DNA of 64,000 nucleotides from NCBI RefSeq assembly GCF_028747645.1, contig NZ_CP118100.1:2728001-2792000 (forward strand). The letters run 5' to 3'. Positions within the stretch are counted from its first letter, which is position 1; each line of letters starts with the position of its first letter. This DNA comes from Microbacterium esteraromaticum. Lineage in GTDB: Bacteria; Actinomycetota; Actinomycetes; Actinomycetales; Microbacteriaceae. Position numbers and translations under genes: made by a program. Positions 16,152 to 25,040 of the stretch are shown here, one piece after another. A model generated the notes under the pieces. The model was not told where the DNA came from. It saw nothing but the letters and a program-made list of their open reading frames with translations, and ran no database searches.

Positions 16152-16652
16152 TCACGCCCCCTCGTCCACGGCACGGGTCTCGTCGTCGGGTCGGCTCCAG
16201 GCGCCGCTGCGCCCACCCTCCTTGGCGGTGATGCGCACGTGCTCGATCGATGCCGAGCGGTCGAGCCCCTTGATCATGTCGACGACGGCGAGCGCGGCGA
16301 CCGTGACGGCGGTGAGCGCCTCCATCTCGACGCCGGTGCGGTCGGCGGTGCGCACGGTGGCCTCGATCGACACGCCGTCGTCATCGACCGCCAGGTCGAC
16401 CACCGCACCGTGCACGCCGATCACGTGCGCGAGCGGCAGCAGCTCGGGGGTGCGCTTGGCGGCCTGGATGCCGGCGATGCGGGCCACGGCGAGCACGTCG
16501 CCCTTGGGGACCGCGCCATCGCGCAGCAGATCGACGGTGTGCGCGGCACAGCGCACGAAGCCCCGCGCCGTCGCCGAACGCGCGGTGGGGGTCTTGTCGG
16601 TGACGTCGACCATGCGGGCGTGGCCGTGTGCGTCGAGATGGGTGAAGGTCAT
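16152..16652 (-). CDS. moaC: cyclic pyranopterin monophosphate synthase
   Basis: A 166-residue MoaC. The family motif MVDVTDKTPTAR is near residue 14, the HVIGVHG segment near 77, EMEALTAV near 110 and the catalytic lysine-aspartate in VVDMIKGLD near 125. It converts the 3',8-cyclo-GTP product of MoaA to cyclic pyranopterin monophosphate. It overlaps moeA by four bases. The C-terminus is a little longer than usual and ends in an acidic tail. Confidence 0.93.
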   Translation of the reverse strand: MTFTHLDAHGHARMVDVTDKTPTARSATARGFVRCAAHTVDLLRDGAVPKGDVLAVARIAGIQAAKRTPELLPLAHVIGVHGAVVDLAVDDDGVSIEATVRTADRTGVEMEALTAVTVAALAVVDMIKGLDRSASIEHVRITAKEGGRSGAWSRPDDETRAVDEGA

Positions 16653-17884
16653 CGCAGCTCCATGACGTCGATGAGGTCGCCGGCGCGGACGCGCTCGGTG
16701 TCGGCGGGCACGATCGCGTACACCTCGGCGGCACCGAGGCCCACGCTGAGATGCGACCCGGATCCGCCCGCGCTCGCCGGCCGCACGACGGGCCGTGCGG
16801 GGTCGGTGCGGTCGATGACCGCGGGCAGGTACTGCCGCCGCCCGGGCGGGGTGCGCCAGTCGGCACCGGCGGGCAGACGCAGGCGCGGGCGGTGCAGAGC
16901 GGTGCGGCGCTGCATGTGCAACAACGCGGGGCGCACGAACACCTCGAACGACACCGCTGCGCTGACGGGATTGCCGGGCAGGCCGAACAGCAGCATCCCC
17001 TGCTCGGTCGTGCCGAACCCCTGTGGCTTGCCGGGCTGCATGCCCACGCTGGTGAACTCCATCCGGTGCGCGAGGCTCTGCTTGACGATCTCGTATGCAC
17101 CGGCGCTGACTCCGCCCGAGAAGACCACGGCGTCGACGCCGTGCCGCTGTGCGTCGGCGATCACATCGGCCACACCGCCGTGGTCGTCGTCAGAGATCAC
17201 TCTGCGCAGTGCGACCTCTGCCCCGGCCTCGGCGGCGAGCGCGGCGAGCAGAATGCCGTTCGACTCGGGGATCTGGCCGCGGTGGAGCGGTCGCCCCGGC
17301 GCGACGAGTTCGGAGCCCGTCGAGACGATGGCCAGGCGCGGGCGCGGCGACACCTCGACCGTGGCCACACCGGCGCCCGCCAACGCCCCGAGTTGTCGGG
17401 CACCCAGGTGGGCGCCCGCGGCGAGCGCGACGTCGCCCGCGGCGATGTCATCGGCGATCGATCTGATGTACGCTCCGGCCACCGGCGCTCGCAGTACCGT
17501 GGCGTGCCGCTGCGAGTCGGTGAGCCCGCCGACGGTGTCCTCGAACGGCACGATGGCATCGGCGCTGCTGGGCACCGCGGCGCCGGTCATGATCCGTGCG
17601 CATTCCCCGGCGCGCAGCTCCGGATCGTGCGCGCTTCCGGCGGGAACGTCGGCGACGACGCGGAGCGTGACGGGGTAGTCGGGTGCGGCCGCGACGACGT
17701 CGTCCCGGCGCACGGCGAAGCCGTCCATGGCCGAGTTGTCGAAGGCGGGCACGGCGCTGGCGGCGCGCGCATCGACCGCCAGCGTGAATCCGTGCGCCTG
17801 GTCGACGGCGACGCGCTGCGGCGGATGCTGCCGCACGGCCGCCAGCACGAGCGCAAGCTGTTCCTCCACAGCGCGGTAGGTCAT
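16649..17884 (-). CDS. moeA: molybdopterin molybdenumtransferase
   Basis: A 411-residue MoeA with the domain order of the family: N-terminal FDNSAMDGFAVR, then RIMTGAAVPSSADAIVPFED, the MogA-like domain with IVSTGSELVAPG and VFSGGVSAGAYE, and GLPGNPVSAAVSFEVFVRP. The C-terminal beta-barrel domain is present. It ligates molybdate to adenylyl-molybdopterin made by MogA. Overlaps moeB and moaC by four bases each, indicating a tightly coupled operon. Confidence 0.93.
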   Translation of the reverse strand: MTYRAVEEQLALVLAAVRQHPPQRVAVDQAHGFTLAVDARAASAVPAFDNSAMDGFAVRRDDVVAAAPDYPVTLRVVADVPAGSAHDPELRAGECARIMTGAAVPSSADAIVPFEDTVGGLTDSQRHATVLRAPVAGAYIRSIADDIAAGDVALAAGAHLGARQLGALAGAGVATVEVSPRPRLAIVSTGSELVAPGRPLHRGQIPESNGILLAALAAEAGAEVALRRVISDDDHGGVADVIADAQRHGVDAVVFSGGVSAGAYEIVKQSLAHRMEFTSVGMQPGKPQGFGTTEQGMLLFGLPGNPVSAAVSFEVFVRPALLHMQRRTALHRPRLRLPAGADWRTPPGRRQYLPAVIDRTDPARPVVRPASAGGSGSHLSVGLGAAEVYAIVPADTERVRAGDLIDVMELR

Positions 17885-18672
17885 GATGCCGCTCCCGCTG
17901 GCGGTTGCGCAGCGCGCAGCGGTACCTCACGCGAGGTCGCCCGCAATGCGTCGATCACCGCCACGCGTCCGATCAGCGGATCACCGATGCCGGCGATGAG
18001 CTTGATGGCCTCCATCGCCTGCACCGCGCCGATCTGAAGACACAGCGCACCGAACACCCCGACGTCGGCACAGGCGAGCACCTCGCTGAGGTCGCCGCGC
18101 GGATGCAGGTCGCTGAGGACGACCGGCGGCGTTCCCGGTGGCGGAGAGGCCCAGAAGACCGTCACCTGCGCGGTGAACTGCTGAATGGCTCCCCACACCA
18201 GCGGCACGCCCAGCGTCTCGGTGGCGTCGGCGACGTCCCAGCGCGAGGCGAAGGTGTCGGTGCCGTCGACCACCACATCCGCTCCGGCCAGCAGTGCCGC
18301 GCCGTTGTCGTGGGTGAGCCGTGTGCGCACGGGATGCACGACCGTCTCGGGGCAGAGGTCCGCCGCGGTCCGCACCGCGCTGTCGACCTTGGCGGCTCCG
18401 AGGTCGGCGTGTCGATGCATGACCTGGCGCTGCAGGTTCGACAGCTCGACCATGTCATCGTCGATGACCGTGAGAGTGCCGATGCCGGCGGCGGCGAGCG
18501 CGAGCACGACGGCTCCGCCCAGCCCACCTGCGCCGACGACGGCGACGTGCGCGGCCCGCAGTCGGCGCTGGCCGAGTTCGCCGAGCCCGGTGAGCACCTG
18601 ATGGCGGGCGGTGCGCACGGCCTCGGCACTGCTCAGAGCGTCGACGGGTTCGACGAGAGGGGGCAGCGCCAT
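17881..18672 (-). CDS. moeB: MoeB/ThiF-family adenylyltransferase
   Basis: A 263-residue E1-like enzyme. The nucleotide-binding fold is VAVVGAGGLGGAVVLALAAAG near residue 43, followed by the ELSNLQRQ substrate motif, and VDGTDTFASRWDVADA. It adenylates the C-terminus of MoaD for thiocarboxylation. The first zinc CxxC pair usual in MoeB is absent: that loop reads FWASPPPGTPPVV. One cysteine remains in LACADVGVFG. The C-terminal rhodanese domain of MoeZ-type proteins is also missing, so a separate sulfurtransferase must supply sulfur. Confidence 0.85.
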   Translation of the reverse strand: MALPPLVEPVDALSSAEAVRTARHQVLTGLGELGQRRLRAAHVAVVGAGGLGGAVVLALAAAGIGTLTVIDDDMVELSNLQRQVMHRHADLGAAKVDSAVRTAADLCPETVVHPVRTRLTHDNGAALLAGADVVVDGTDTFASRWDVADATETLGVPLVWGAIQQFTAQVTVFWASPPPGTPPVVLSDLHPRGDLSEVLACADVGVFGALCLQIGAVQAMEAIKLIAGIGDPLIGRVAVIDALRATSREVPLRAAQPPAGAAS

Positions 18673-18754
18673 GTTCCGAGGCTACGGTCCGGCGCCGCAC
18701 CGCGCCAGTGCGCAAGACCTGGATCTGCGCGCACGCGCTCCCTATGCTCGGGGC

Positions 18755-19573
18755 ATGCCCTGCCGCCGCCTTCCCGAGCCGCTGCGGCGGGCGCGTGTGA
18801 CGGGCCGCGCGCCGGTGGGCATCACCGTGCTGGCCGCTCTGCTGCTGGCGGGCTGCGCTCCGGCATCCGACACCGCGCCTCTCGACGCCGCGCCGCCGAC
18901 GGCCGGCGATGCGCTCACCGGCACGGTGACCGTGTTCGCGGCGGCGTCGTTGCGCACCGTCTTCGACGAGATCGCGACCGCGTTCGAGACCCGCCACCCG
19001 CGCGTTGACGTCGTGGCCGTCTACGACGGTTCGAGCACGCTGGCGGTGCAGGTGCAGGAGGGCGCGGATGCCGATGTCTTCGCGGCGGCCGATGAGAACA
19101 GCATGCAGGTGGTCGTCGACGCCGGGCTGGCGAGTGACCCCGTGGTGTTCGCGACGAACACGCTTGTCGTGGCCGTGCCGGTCGGCAACCCGGCCGGCGT
19201 GACCGCCCTGGCCGATCTCTCGCGTGCGGTCACGGTGCTGTGCGCCCCGGAGGTGCCGTGCGGAGTCGCGGCGACACGACTCCTCGACGATGCCGGAGTG
19301 TCGGTGGCCCCCGCCAGCTTGGAGCAGAACGTCACCGCGGTGCTGCAGAAGGTCGCGGCCGGCGAGGCGGATGCCGGGGTGGTGTACGCCACGGATGTGC
19401 TCGGAGATGCCGCGGTCGAGAGCTTCGTTCCGGTCGGCGCGGGCGATGTCGTGAACCGCTACCCCGTCGTCGCGCTCGATGGGGCGAACGCGGCCGGCGT
19501 CGCGTTCGCCGCCTTCGTGCTGGGCGACGAAGCCCAGCAGCTGCTGCAGACCCGCGGATTCGGTGCGCCATGA
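18755..19573 (+). CDS. modA: molybdate ABC transporter substrate-binding lipoprotein
   Basis: A 272-residue ModA. The signal peptide ends in a lipobox (ALLLAGC, cysteine near residue 33), so the protein is a lipid-anchored receptor. Mature motifs are VFAAASLRTVFDEI at its start with the oxyanion-contacting serine, YDGSSTLAVQVQEGADADVF, and AGEADAGVVYATD. The ATG at 18755 gives a normal signal peptide. Ends overlapping modB by ATGA. Confidence 0.92.
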   Translation: MPCRRLPEPLRRARVTGRAPVGITVLAALLLAGCAPASDTAPLDAAPPTAGDALTGTVTVFAAASLRTVFDEIATAFETRHPRVDVVAVYDGSSTLAVQVQEGADADVFAAADENSMQVVVDAGLASDPVVFATNTLVVAVPVGNPAGVTALADLSRAVTVLCAPEVPCGVAATRLLDDAGVSVAPASLEQNVTAVLQKVAAGEADAGVVYATDVLGDAAVESFVPVGAGDVVNRYPVVALDGANAAGVAFAAFVLGDEAQQLLQTRGFGAP

Positions 19574-20415
19574 GCGCGAACGCAGCACGGGCCCCCCGCA
19601 CCGCCGGGCCCCGCGCGGATACCGGCACTGGCACGCCGTTCCTGCTCATGGCACCTGCGGCGCTCGGAATCGGTCTGCTGGTGCTCCCGTTGGTCGCGTT
19701 GACCACGCGGGCGTCATGGTCGACGCTGTGGCATGATGTCACGTCGCCGGCCGCGCTCGACGCCCTGCGGCTGTCACTGCTGAGCGGGCTGGCTGCCACG
19801 TCGCTGTGCCTGATCCTGGGGCTGCCGCTCGCCCTGCTGATCGCCCGGTCGGGGCCGCGCGTCTCTGCGCTGCTGCGTGCGGTGGTCGCGGTACCGCTCG
19901 TTCTGCCGCCGATGGTGGGCGGCGTGGCGCTGCTGTTCCTGTTCGGACGCACCAGTCCACTCGGACAGGTGCTGTCGGCCTGGTTCGATCTGACGCTGCC
20001 GTTCTCGTTCGCCGCGGTCGTACTCGCGCAGGCGTTCGTCGCGCTGCCGTTCCTCGTGCTCGCCGTCGAGGGCACGCTGCGCGGTGTCGGTGGCCGCTAT
20101 GAACGCGCCGCTGCGACGCTCGGGGCCGGCCCGTGGCGCGTGCTGTGGCGTGTGACCTTGCCGTTGGCCGCACCGGGAATCCTCGTCGGGGTGATCCTGT
20201 GCTTCGCTCGCGCGATCGGTGAGTTCGGCGCTACCGCGCTCTTCGCCGGCAACGCCCCGGGGGTGACGCAGACGATGCCCCTGGCGATCTACACCGCGTT
20301 CAACGGGGCGGGCACCGGCCGTGAGACGGCGGTGGCACTGTCGCTGCTGCTGCTGGCGACCGCGGTGGTCGTGCTGCTGCTCGTGCGCGCCTGGCGTCCG
20401 GGGACGCTGCGGTGA
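19570..20415 (+). CDS. modB: molybdate ABC transporter permease
   Basis: A 281-residue inner-membrane protein with about six transmembrane segments, the first at residues 28-48. The EAA loop contacting ModC reads RYERAAATLGAGPWRVLWRVTLPLAAPG near residue 178, and the conserved RAIGEFGATALFAG follows. The PLVLPPMVGGVALL segment is typical of ModB. Overlaps modC by four bases. Confidence 0.92.
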   Translation: MSANAARAPRTAGPRADTGTGTPFLLMAPAALGIGLLVLPLVALTTRASWSTLWHDVTSPAALDALRLSLLSGLAATSLCLILGLPLALLIARSGPRVSALLRAVVAVPLVLPPMVGGVALLFLFGRTSPLGQVLSAWFDLTLPFSFAAVVLAQAFVALPFLVLAVEGTLRGVGGRYERAAATLGAGPWRVLWRVTLPLAAPGILVGVILCFARAIGEFGATALFAGNAPGVTQTMPLAIYTAFNGAGTGRETAVALSLLLLATAVVVLLLVRAWRPGTLR

Positions 20416-21134
20416 CCGGGTCGCGCGGGGCCCTCGACGCGCACATCGTCGTGGCGCACGCCGACGTCGACGCGAGACTGACGGTCGGCCCCGGCGGCGT
20501 GCTGGCGGTGATGGGGCCGAGCGGCGCAGGCAAGACGACCCTGCTCGAGGCCATCGCCGGCCTCACGCGCCTCAATGCCGGCCAGGTGTCGATCGACGGG
20601 GTGCGCCTGGCCGACCGTCGCCGGCACACGGCGCCGTCTCGGCGGGCCATCGGCCTGCTCGGGCAGGACGCCCTGCTCTTCCCGCACATGACCGCCGTCG
20701 AGAACATCGCGTTCGCGGCCCGGTCGACGGGGGCGTCGCGCGCCGGTTCGGTCACCGTCGCCGAGGAGTGGATGCCGTGGATCGGCCTGCCCGAGCACGG
20801 ACGGCACCGCCCGGAGCACCTGTCGGGAGGTCAGCGGCAACGCGTCGCACTGGCCAGGGCGCTGGCGGCGCGCCCGCGCCTGCTGCTGCTCGACGAACCG
20901 TTCTCATCGCTCGATGTGCAGGCCGCCGCCGAGCTGCGCGGTGTCGTGCGCGAGCAGTTGCGCGGTACGACGACGATCGTCGTCTCTCATACGCTGGCCG
21001 ACGCCCAGGCTCTCGCCGATGAACTGCTGATCCTCGAGAACGGCCGCATCACCCAACGGGGCCCGCTCGACGAGGTGCTCGGGTCACCGGCATCCGCCTT
21101 CGCCGCGGCCGTCGCAGAGACGACCGCGCACTGA
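20412..21134 (+). CDS. modC: molybdate ABC transporter ATPase
   Basis: A 240-residue ATPase beginning at GTG. Walker A is GPSGAGKTT near residue 34, the Q-loop is LLGQDALLFPH, the signature LSGGQRQRVALARAL, Walker B LLLLDEPFSSLD and the H-loop VSHTLADA. The TOBE/Mop domain that often follows in ModC is missing, so molybdate feedback through that domain is not expected. Third gene of modABC. Confidence 0.9.
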   Translation: MTGSRGALDAHIVVAHADVDARLTVGPGGVLAVMGPSGAGKTTLLEAIAGLTRLNAGQVSIDGVRLADRRRHTAPSRRAIGLLGQDALLFPHMTAVENIAFAARSTGASRAGSVTVAEEWMPWIGLPEHGRHRPEHLSGGQRQRVALARALAARPRLLLLDEPFSSLDVQAAAELRGVVREQLRGTTTIVVSHTLADAQALADELLILENGRITQRGPLDEVLGSPASAFAAAVAETTAH

Positions 21135-21213
21135 CGCTCCGAGCCGCGCGCGGCACCTCCCCTGGCCCTTACGCGGCGCACGGACTACTGTCGCCATATC
21201 GAAGAGAGGACCG

Positions 21214-22227
21214 ATGGCGGCGCTACCCCTGCTCGACACGCACGGTCGCGTGCACCGAGATCTGCGCATCTCGCTGACCGACCGCTGTTCGTTGCGCTGC
21301 ACGTACTGCATGCCCGAGCAGGGCATGGAGTGGCTGGCCAAGGCCTCGATCCTCTCTGCCGACGAGATCGTGCGCGTCGCGCGCGTGGCGGCGGATGCCG
21401 GCATCACGACATTCCGGCTGACCGGGGGCGAGCCGCTGCTGCGGCGGGACGTGGTCGATGTGGTGCGTCGGCTGGCAAGACTGGAGTCGCCGTATGGCCC
21501 GGTGCAGGTGGCGATGACGACGAACGGCATCGCACTGGCGTCGATGCTCGACGACCTGATCGGCGCGGGCCTGTCGCGACTGAACATCTCGCTCGACACA
21601 CTGCGGCGAGACCCGTTCACGGCGTTGACCCGTCGCGACCGCCTCGATGACGTCCTGACCGGGATCACGGCGGCGGCGGAATCCGGGCTGCGCCCGCTCA
21701 AGCTGAACACCGTCGCGATGCGCGGCGTCAACGACGACGAGATGGTTGACCTGGTGCGCTTCGCGCTTGATCACGAGGCCGAGCTGCGCTTCATCGAGCA
21801 GATGCCGCTCGATGTCGGTCATACGTGGAGCCGTGAAGCGATGGTCACGCGCGATGAGATCCTGGCCGCGCTCGGCGCGCAGTGGCGTCTCGAAGCCGTG
21901 CCGGGTCGCGGCGGTGCACCGGCCGAACGCTGGCGCCTGCACGGGCCGGGCACCGCCGATGGCGCGACGGTCGGCGTGATCGCCTCGGTGACCGCACCGT
22001 TCTGCGGTGCCTGCGACCGGCTGCGGCTTACCGCCGACGGCCAATTGCGCAACTGTCTGTTCTCGATGCACGAGTTCGATCTGCTTCCCTCCCTGCGGGG
22101 CGACGCACAGGACGACGTCATCGACGACGTGCTGCGCCGCTGCATCTGGGCGAAACTGCCCGGGCACGCGATCAACGACCCGTCGTTCCTGCAGCCCGTC
22201 CGCGGGATGAACGCGATCGGCGGCTGA
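21214..22227 (+). CDS. moaA: GTP 3',8-cyclase
   Basis: A 337-residue radical SAM enzyme. The N-terminal cluster is CSLRCTYCM near residue 26; the C-terminal [4Fe-4S] site has CGACDRLRL and a third cysteine in RNCLF. RLTGGEPLLRRD provides the SAM-binding GGE motif. The C-terminal Gly-Gly (AIGG) needed for activity is present. GAGAGGA precedes the ATG. It makes the first intermediate of molybdenum-cofactor synthesis from GTP, then MoaC acts. Confidence 0.95.
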   Translation: MAALPLLDTHGRVHRDLRISLTDRCSLRCTYCMPEQGMEWLAKASILSADEIVRVARVAADAGITTFRLTGGEPLLRRDVVDVVRRLARLESPYGPVQVAMTTNGIALASMLDDLIGAGLSRLNISLDTLRRDPFTALTRRDRLDDVLTGITAAAESGLRPLKLNTVAMRGVNDDEMVDLVRFALDHEAELRFIEQMPLDVGHTWSREAMVTRDEILAALGAQWRLEAVPGRGGAPAERWRLHGPGTADGATVGVIASVTAPFCGACDRLRLTADGQLRNCLFSMHEFDLLPSLRGDAQDDVIDDVLRRCIWAKLPGHAINDPSFLQPVRGMNAIGG

Positions 22228-22269
22228 GCAGGGCCGCTCGACGTCGGTGGGCGCCGGTAGCCTGGCGTG

Positions 22270-23658
22270 ATGGCCACCCGTCGACCCGCTCCGCCCGCCT
22301 TCGTCTGCACCGAATGCGGGTGGACGACCGCGAAATGGGTCGGCCGGTGCGGCGAGTGCCAGCAATGGGGCACGGTGCAAGAGCAGGGCACCAAGGTCGG
22401 ATTCGTGCGGCAGACGGATGCCGTCGCCCCGCCCGCGCACCGGGCAGCGCGACCGATCACCCAGATCACCACGACCGATGCTCCACGGCGCACCAGCGGA
22501 GTCGGCGAGTTCGACCGGGTGCTGGGCGGTGGCATCGTGCCGGGTGCAGCGATCCTGCTCAGCGGCGAACCCGGTGTCGGCAAGTCCACTCTGCTGCTTG
22601 AGGTCGCGGCCTCGACGGCGAAGGCGGGCCGGCGGGTGCTGTATGCCAGCGCCGAGGAGTCCCCCGCGCAGGTGCGACTGCGCGCCGAGCGCACCGGAGC
22701 CCTGCACGACGACCTCTACCTGGCCAGCGAGACCGACCTGGCGACGATCCTCGGCCACATCGACGAGGTGCGGCCCGAGCTCGTGATCGTCGACTCGGTG
22801 CAGACCGTGACATCCGGTCTGATCGACGGCGCGGCCGGGCAGCCGAGCCAGGTACGCGAGGTCGCCGCGACGCTGATCCGCGTTGCGAAAGACCGCGGGC
22901 TGCCGGTGATCATCGTCGGGCACGTGACGAAAGACGGCCAGGTCGCAGGGCCGCGCGTACTGGAGCATCTTGTCGACGTCGTGTGTCATTTCGAGGGCGA
23001 TCGGCAGACGGCGCTGCGGTTCGTGCGCGCTCTGAAGAACCGGTTCGGGCCGACCGATGAGGTCGGGTGTTTTGAGATGACCGGTGTCGGCATCGCCGAG
23101 GTGCCCGACCCGAGTGGCCTGTTCCTCTCGCAGGGCGACGCCGAGCCGGGCACCTGCGTCGCGATCGCCATGGAGGGTCGGCGTGCACTGCCCGTCGAGG
23201 TGCAGGCGCTGACGATCACCTCGAACGCGCCGAACCCGCGCCGAGTGGTGCACGGTCTCGACTCGTCGCGCGTGGCGATGGTGCTGGCGATCCTCGAACG
23301 CCGCGCCGGCATCGAGACCTCGAAGCTCGACGTGTACGTCTCGACCGTCGGCGGTGTGCGATTCACCGAACCGGCAGCAGACCTTGCGATCGCCGTCGCC
23401 GTGGCGGGGTCGATCCGGCATCTCTCGGTGCCCCGCACGCTGGCCGTGGTGGGCGAGTTGTCGCTGGCCGGTGAGATCCGTCCGGTGACGCAAGCCGCGC
23501 AGCGGCGCAGCGAAGCGGCACGATTGGGGTATCAGCAGGTGATCGATGACCGATCGTCGAGTCTGCGCACGGCGCTGGGCGATATCCGGTCACGGGCGAA
23601 GAGCAGCGCGCCGAGCGCCAGTCGGCGGACCCACGACGCCGGCGTGCCGCCGTTCTGA
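22270..23658 (+). CDS. radA: DNA repair protein RadA
   Basis: A 462-residue RadA (Sms). The N-terminal zinc finger is CTECGWTTAKWVGRCGEC; Walker A is SGEPGVGKSTLL near residue 100; the RadA signature KNRFG is at LKNRFGPTDEVGCFEM; and the C-terminal Lon-protease-like domain contains VGGVRFTEPAADLAIA. It is a DnaB-like helicase helping branch migration in recombination. A GTG one codon upstream is the alternative start. Transcribed from its own unit after moaA. Confidence 0.95.
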   Translation: MATRRPAPPAFVCTECGWTTAKWVGRCGECQQWGTVQEQGTKVGFVRQTDAVAPPAHRAARPITQITTTDAPRRTSGVGEFDRVLGGGIVPGAAILLSGEPGVGKSTLLLEVAASTAKAGRRVLYASAEESPAQVRLRAERTGALHDDLYLASETDLATILGHIDEVRPELVIVDSVQTVTSGLIDGAAGQPSQVREVAATLIRVAKDRGLPVIIVGHVTKDGQVAGPRVLEHLVDVVCHFEGDRQTALRFVRALKNRFGPTDEVGCFEMTGVGIAEVPDPSGLFLSQGDAEPGTCVAIAMEGRRALPVEVQALTITSNAPNPRRVVHGLDSSRVAMVLAILERRAGIETSKLDVYVSTVGGVRFTEPAADLAIAVAVAGSIRHLSVPRTLAVVGELSLAGEIRPVTQAAQRRSEAARLGYQQVIDDRSSSLRTALGDIRSRAKSSAPSASRRTHDAGVPPF

Positions 23659-23680
23659 TCGCGCCGCGCCGTGCGGCGGT

Positions 23681-24094
23681 TCAGACGTCGAGCGCCTTGA
23701 GCAGTTCGGCGGGCGGCGCCTGCATCGGGTGAGGGCCCGCGATGTCGAGGAACACGGTCGTAATGGTGTCGCTGTGCGTGGTCAGGAACGACTTCAGCCA
23801 CGCGGGCGAATAGATGCCGACGCCCGGGGGCAGGTTGGCGGGCTTGTGCGTGGCATCGCTGAACAGCAGCAGCGCCACGTCACCGGACTTCGGGTCGCGG
23901 TAGGTCCACACCTCGCCACCGTCGAGCGGGTTGTCGCGAGCGCCGGGCTTGATCAGGGGTACGACCGTGTTGCCGTTGCGCAGTGCGAGGGCGACGGCCG
24001 CCATGTCCTGCTTCTCGAGCGCCTGCGCCAGTGCCTCGGAACGGAACTCCTCCGGTGCGGGACGCTTCTTGGCCCCTGCCCTCTTCTTCGCCAT
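23681..24094 (-). CDS. SseB-like conserved protein
   Basis: A 137-residue protein with a basic start (MAKKRAGAKKRP) and an SseB N-terminal-type core: EALAQALEKQDMAAVALALR, then VPLIKP, VWTYRDPKSGDVALLLFSDA and an ending LDIAGPHPMQAPPAELLKAL. In other bacteria SseB-type domains occur in enhanced-serine-sensitivity and secretion-related proteins; the molecular role is unknown. Convergent with radA with 22 bp between. A single-gene unit. Confidence 0.6.
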   Translation of the reverse strand: MAKKRAGAKKRPAPEEFRSEALAQALEKQDMAAVALALRNGNTVVPLIKPGARDNPLDGGEVWTYRDPKSGDVALLLFSDATHKPANLPPGVGIYSPAWLKSFLTTHSDTITTVFLDIAGPHPMQAPPAELLKALDV

Positions 24095-24386
24095 GCATCC
24101 AGCCTATGAGAGCGCGAAGGATCGCACCGAACCACAGAGGGAAGAAGCGGGGCCCTCTCGAATCCTCCATTGGGGACTGGGGTACTCGAGAGGGCCCTCC
24201 AGGTTCTTGCGGCGGTGATGTCGAAGCGCTGGGGACGCTGAAGTCGACAACCACTGGGGATGGTTTTCACCGCACTAGTTCGAAGAACCAGTTCCCATGG
24301 TATCCCAAAATATCGGTGATGTCAGCCGAACATCGGAGCGCTTTCGCGTCTTTCCCTGTGCGTTTCGCACAACGACGCCGCGGGGA
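24095..24386. other. 292-bp gap, contains a hairpin and no gene
   Basis: No coding frame of note. It holds the inverted repeat at 24151-24196 and presumably the promoter of the SseB-like gene. Confidence 0.5.
24151..24196. terminator. inverted repeat, possible terminator
   Basis: Perfect 11-bp arms GGCCCTCTCGA and TCGAGAGGGCC with a 24-base loop. It is 190 bp beyond the stop of the membrane-anchored protein gene and 57 bp upstream of the SseB-like gene, so it may end the first transcript or regulate the second. Confidence 0.5.
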
Positions 24387-25031
24387 TCAGCGCAGGATGA
24401 TCTGCTTGGTGCTCGCGCCCTCGAATCCGCCGATCTCCACGCTCACGTGGTACGACGAACCGCCTCCGGGCGCCTGCGGTCGGTGCTCTGCATCGCAGGT
24501 GTCGACCGATGAACGGGTGCGGTCCCACACCACCGGGGTCGCACTCGTGACGGTCGTCCCCGCTTCGAGCGTGACGATCATGTCACTGGGTTCGGTCTGG
24601 CAGTCTGTCGAGCGCCACCACGTGTCCGAACCGCTCGTGACGACGAACTTCTGCGTACTCGACCCGACGTTCATCGTGCAGTCCCGTGCACCGTTGTTGG
24701 TCAGGCTGATCGACAGTTGGGGCAACTCACCGGCGCCATAGGTGTCAGCATCCGTCTGGGCGACGACCACGATGTCGCCGGCTTCGCAGGCGACGACCCC
24801 GGGGGTCTCGGTGTCGTCCGGACTCGGCGACGGACTCGCGGACGCCGTATCGGTCGGCGCCGAGGCGGTCGCCTCCGGCGTCGCAGAGGCGGCCGTAGCG
24901 TCGGATGCCGAAGACCAGGGCTGCGCGAGCGCCAGCCAGACTCCTCCGGAGATGGCCGCGATCGCCACGAACGCCAGGACGATCACCAGGAGTCGCCGGC
25001 GGCGGTAGACGGCGGCAGACGGACGGGACAT
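24387..25031 (-). CDS. membrane-anchored extracytoplasmic protein, function unknown
   Basis: A 214-residue protein with a short cytoplasmic N-terminus (MSRPSAAVYRRRR), one transmembrane helix (LLVIVLAFVAIAAISGGVWL, residues 14-33), a Ser/Thr/Pro/Ala-rich linker to about residue 75 and a C-terminal domain of about 135 residues. That domain has four cysteines that could form two disulfides and a beta-rich Ig-like pattern (LPQLSISLTNNGARDCTMNV, then TWWRSTDC). It resembles DUF4232-like extracellular domains, but this is only a resemblance. Ten bases separate it from the acetyltransferase gene upstream, so the two are likely co-transcribed. Confidence 0.6.
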   Translation of the reverse strand: MSRPSAAVYRRRRLLVIVLAFVAIAAISGGVWLALAQPWSSASDATAASATPEATASAPTDTASASPSPSPDDTETPGVVACEAGDIVVVAQTDADTYGAGELPQLSISLTNNGARDCTMNVGSSTQKFVVTSGSDTWWRSTDCQTEPSDMIVTLEAGTTVTSATPVVWDRTRSSVDTCDAEHRPQAPGGGSSYHVSVEIGGFEGASTKQIILR

Positions 25032-25040
25032 GTTCCCAGG

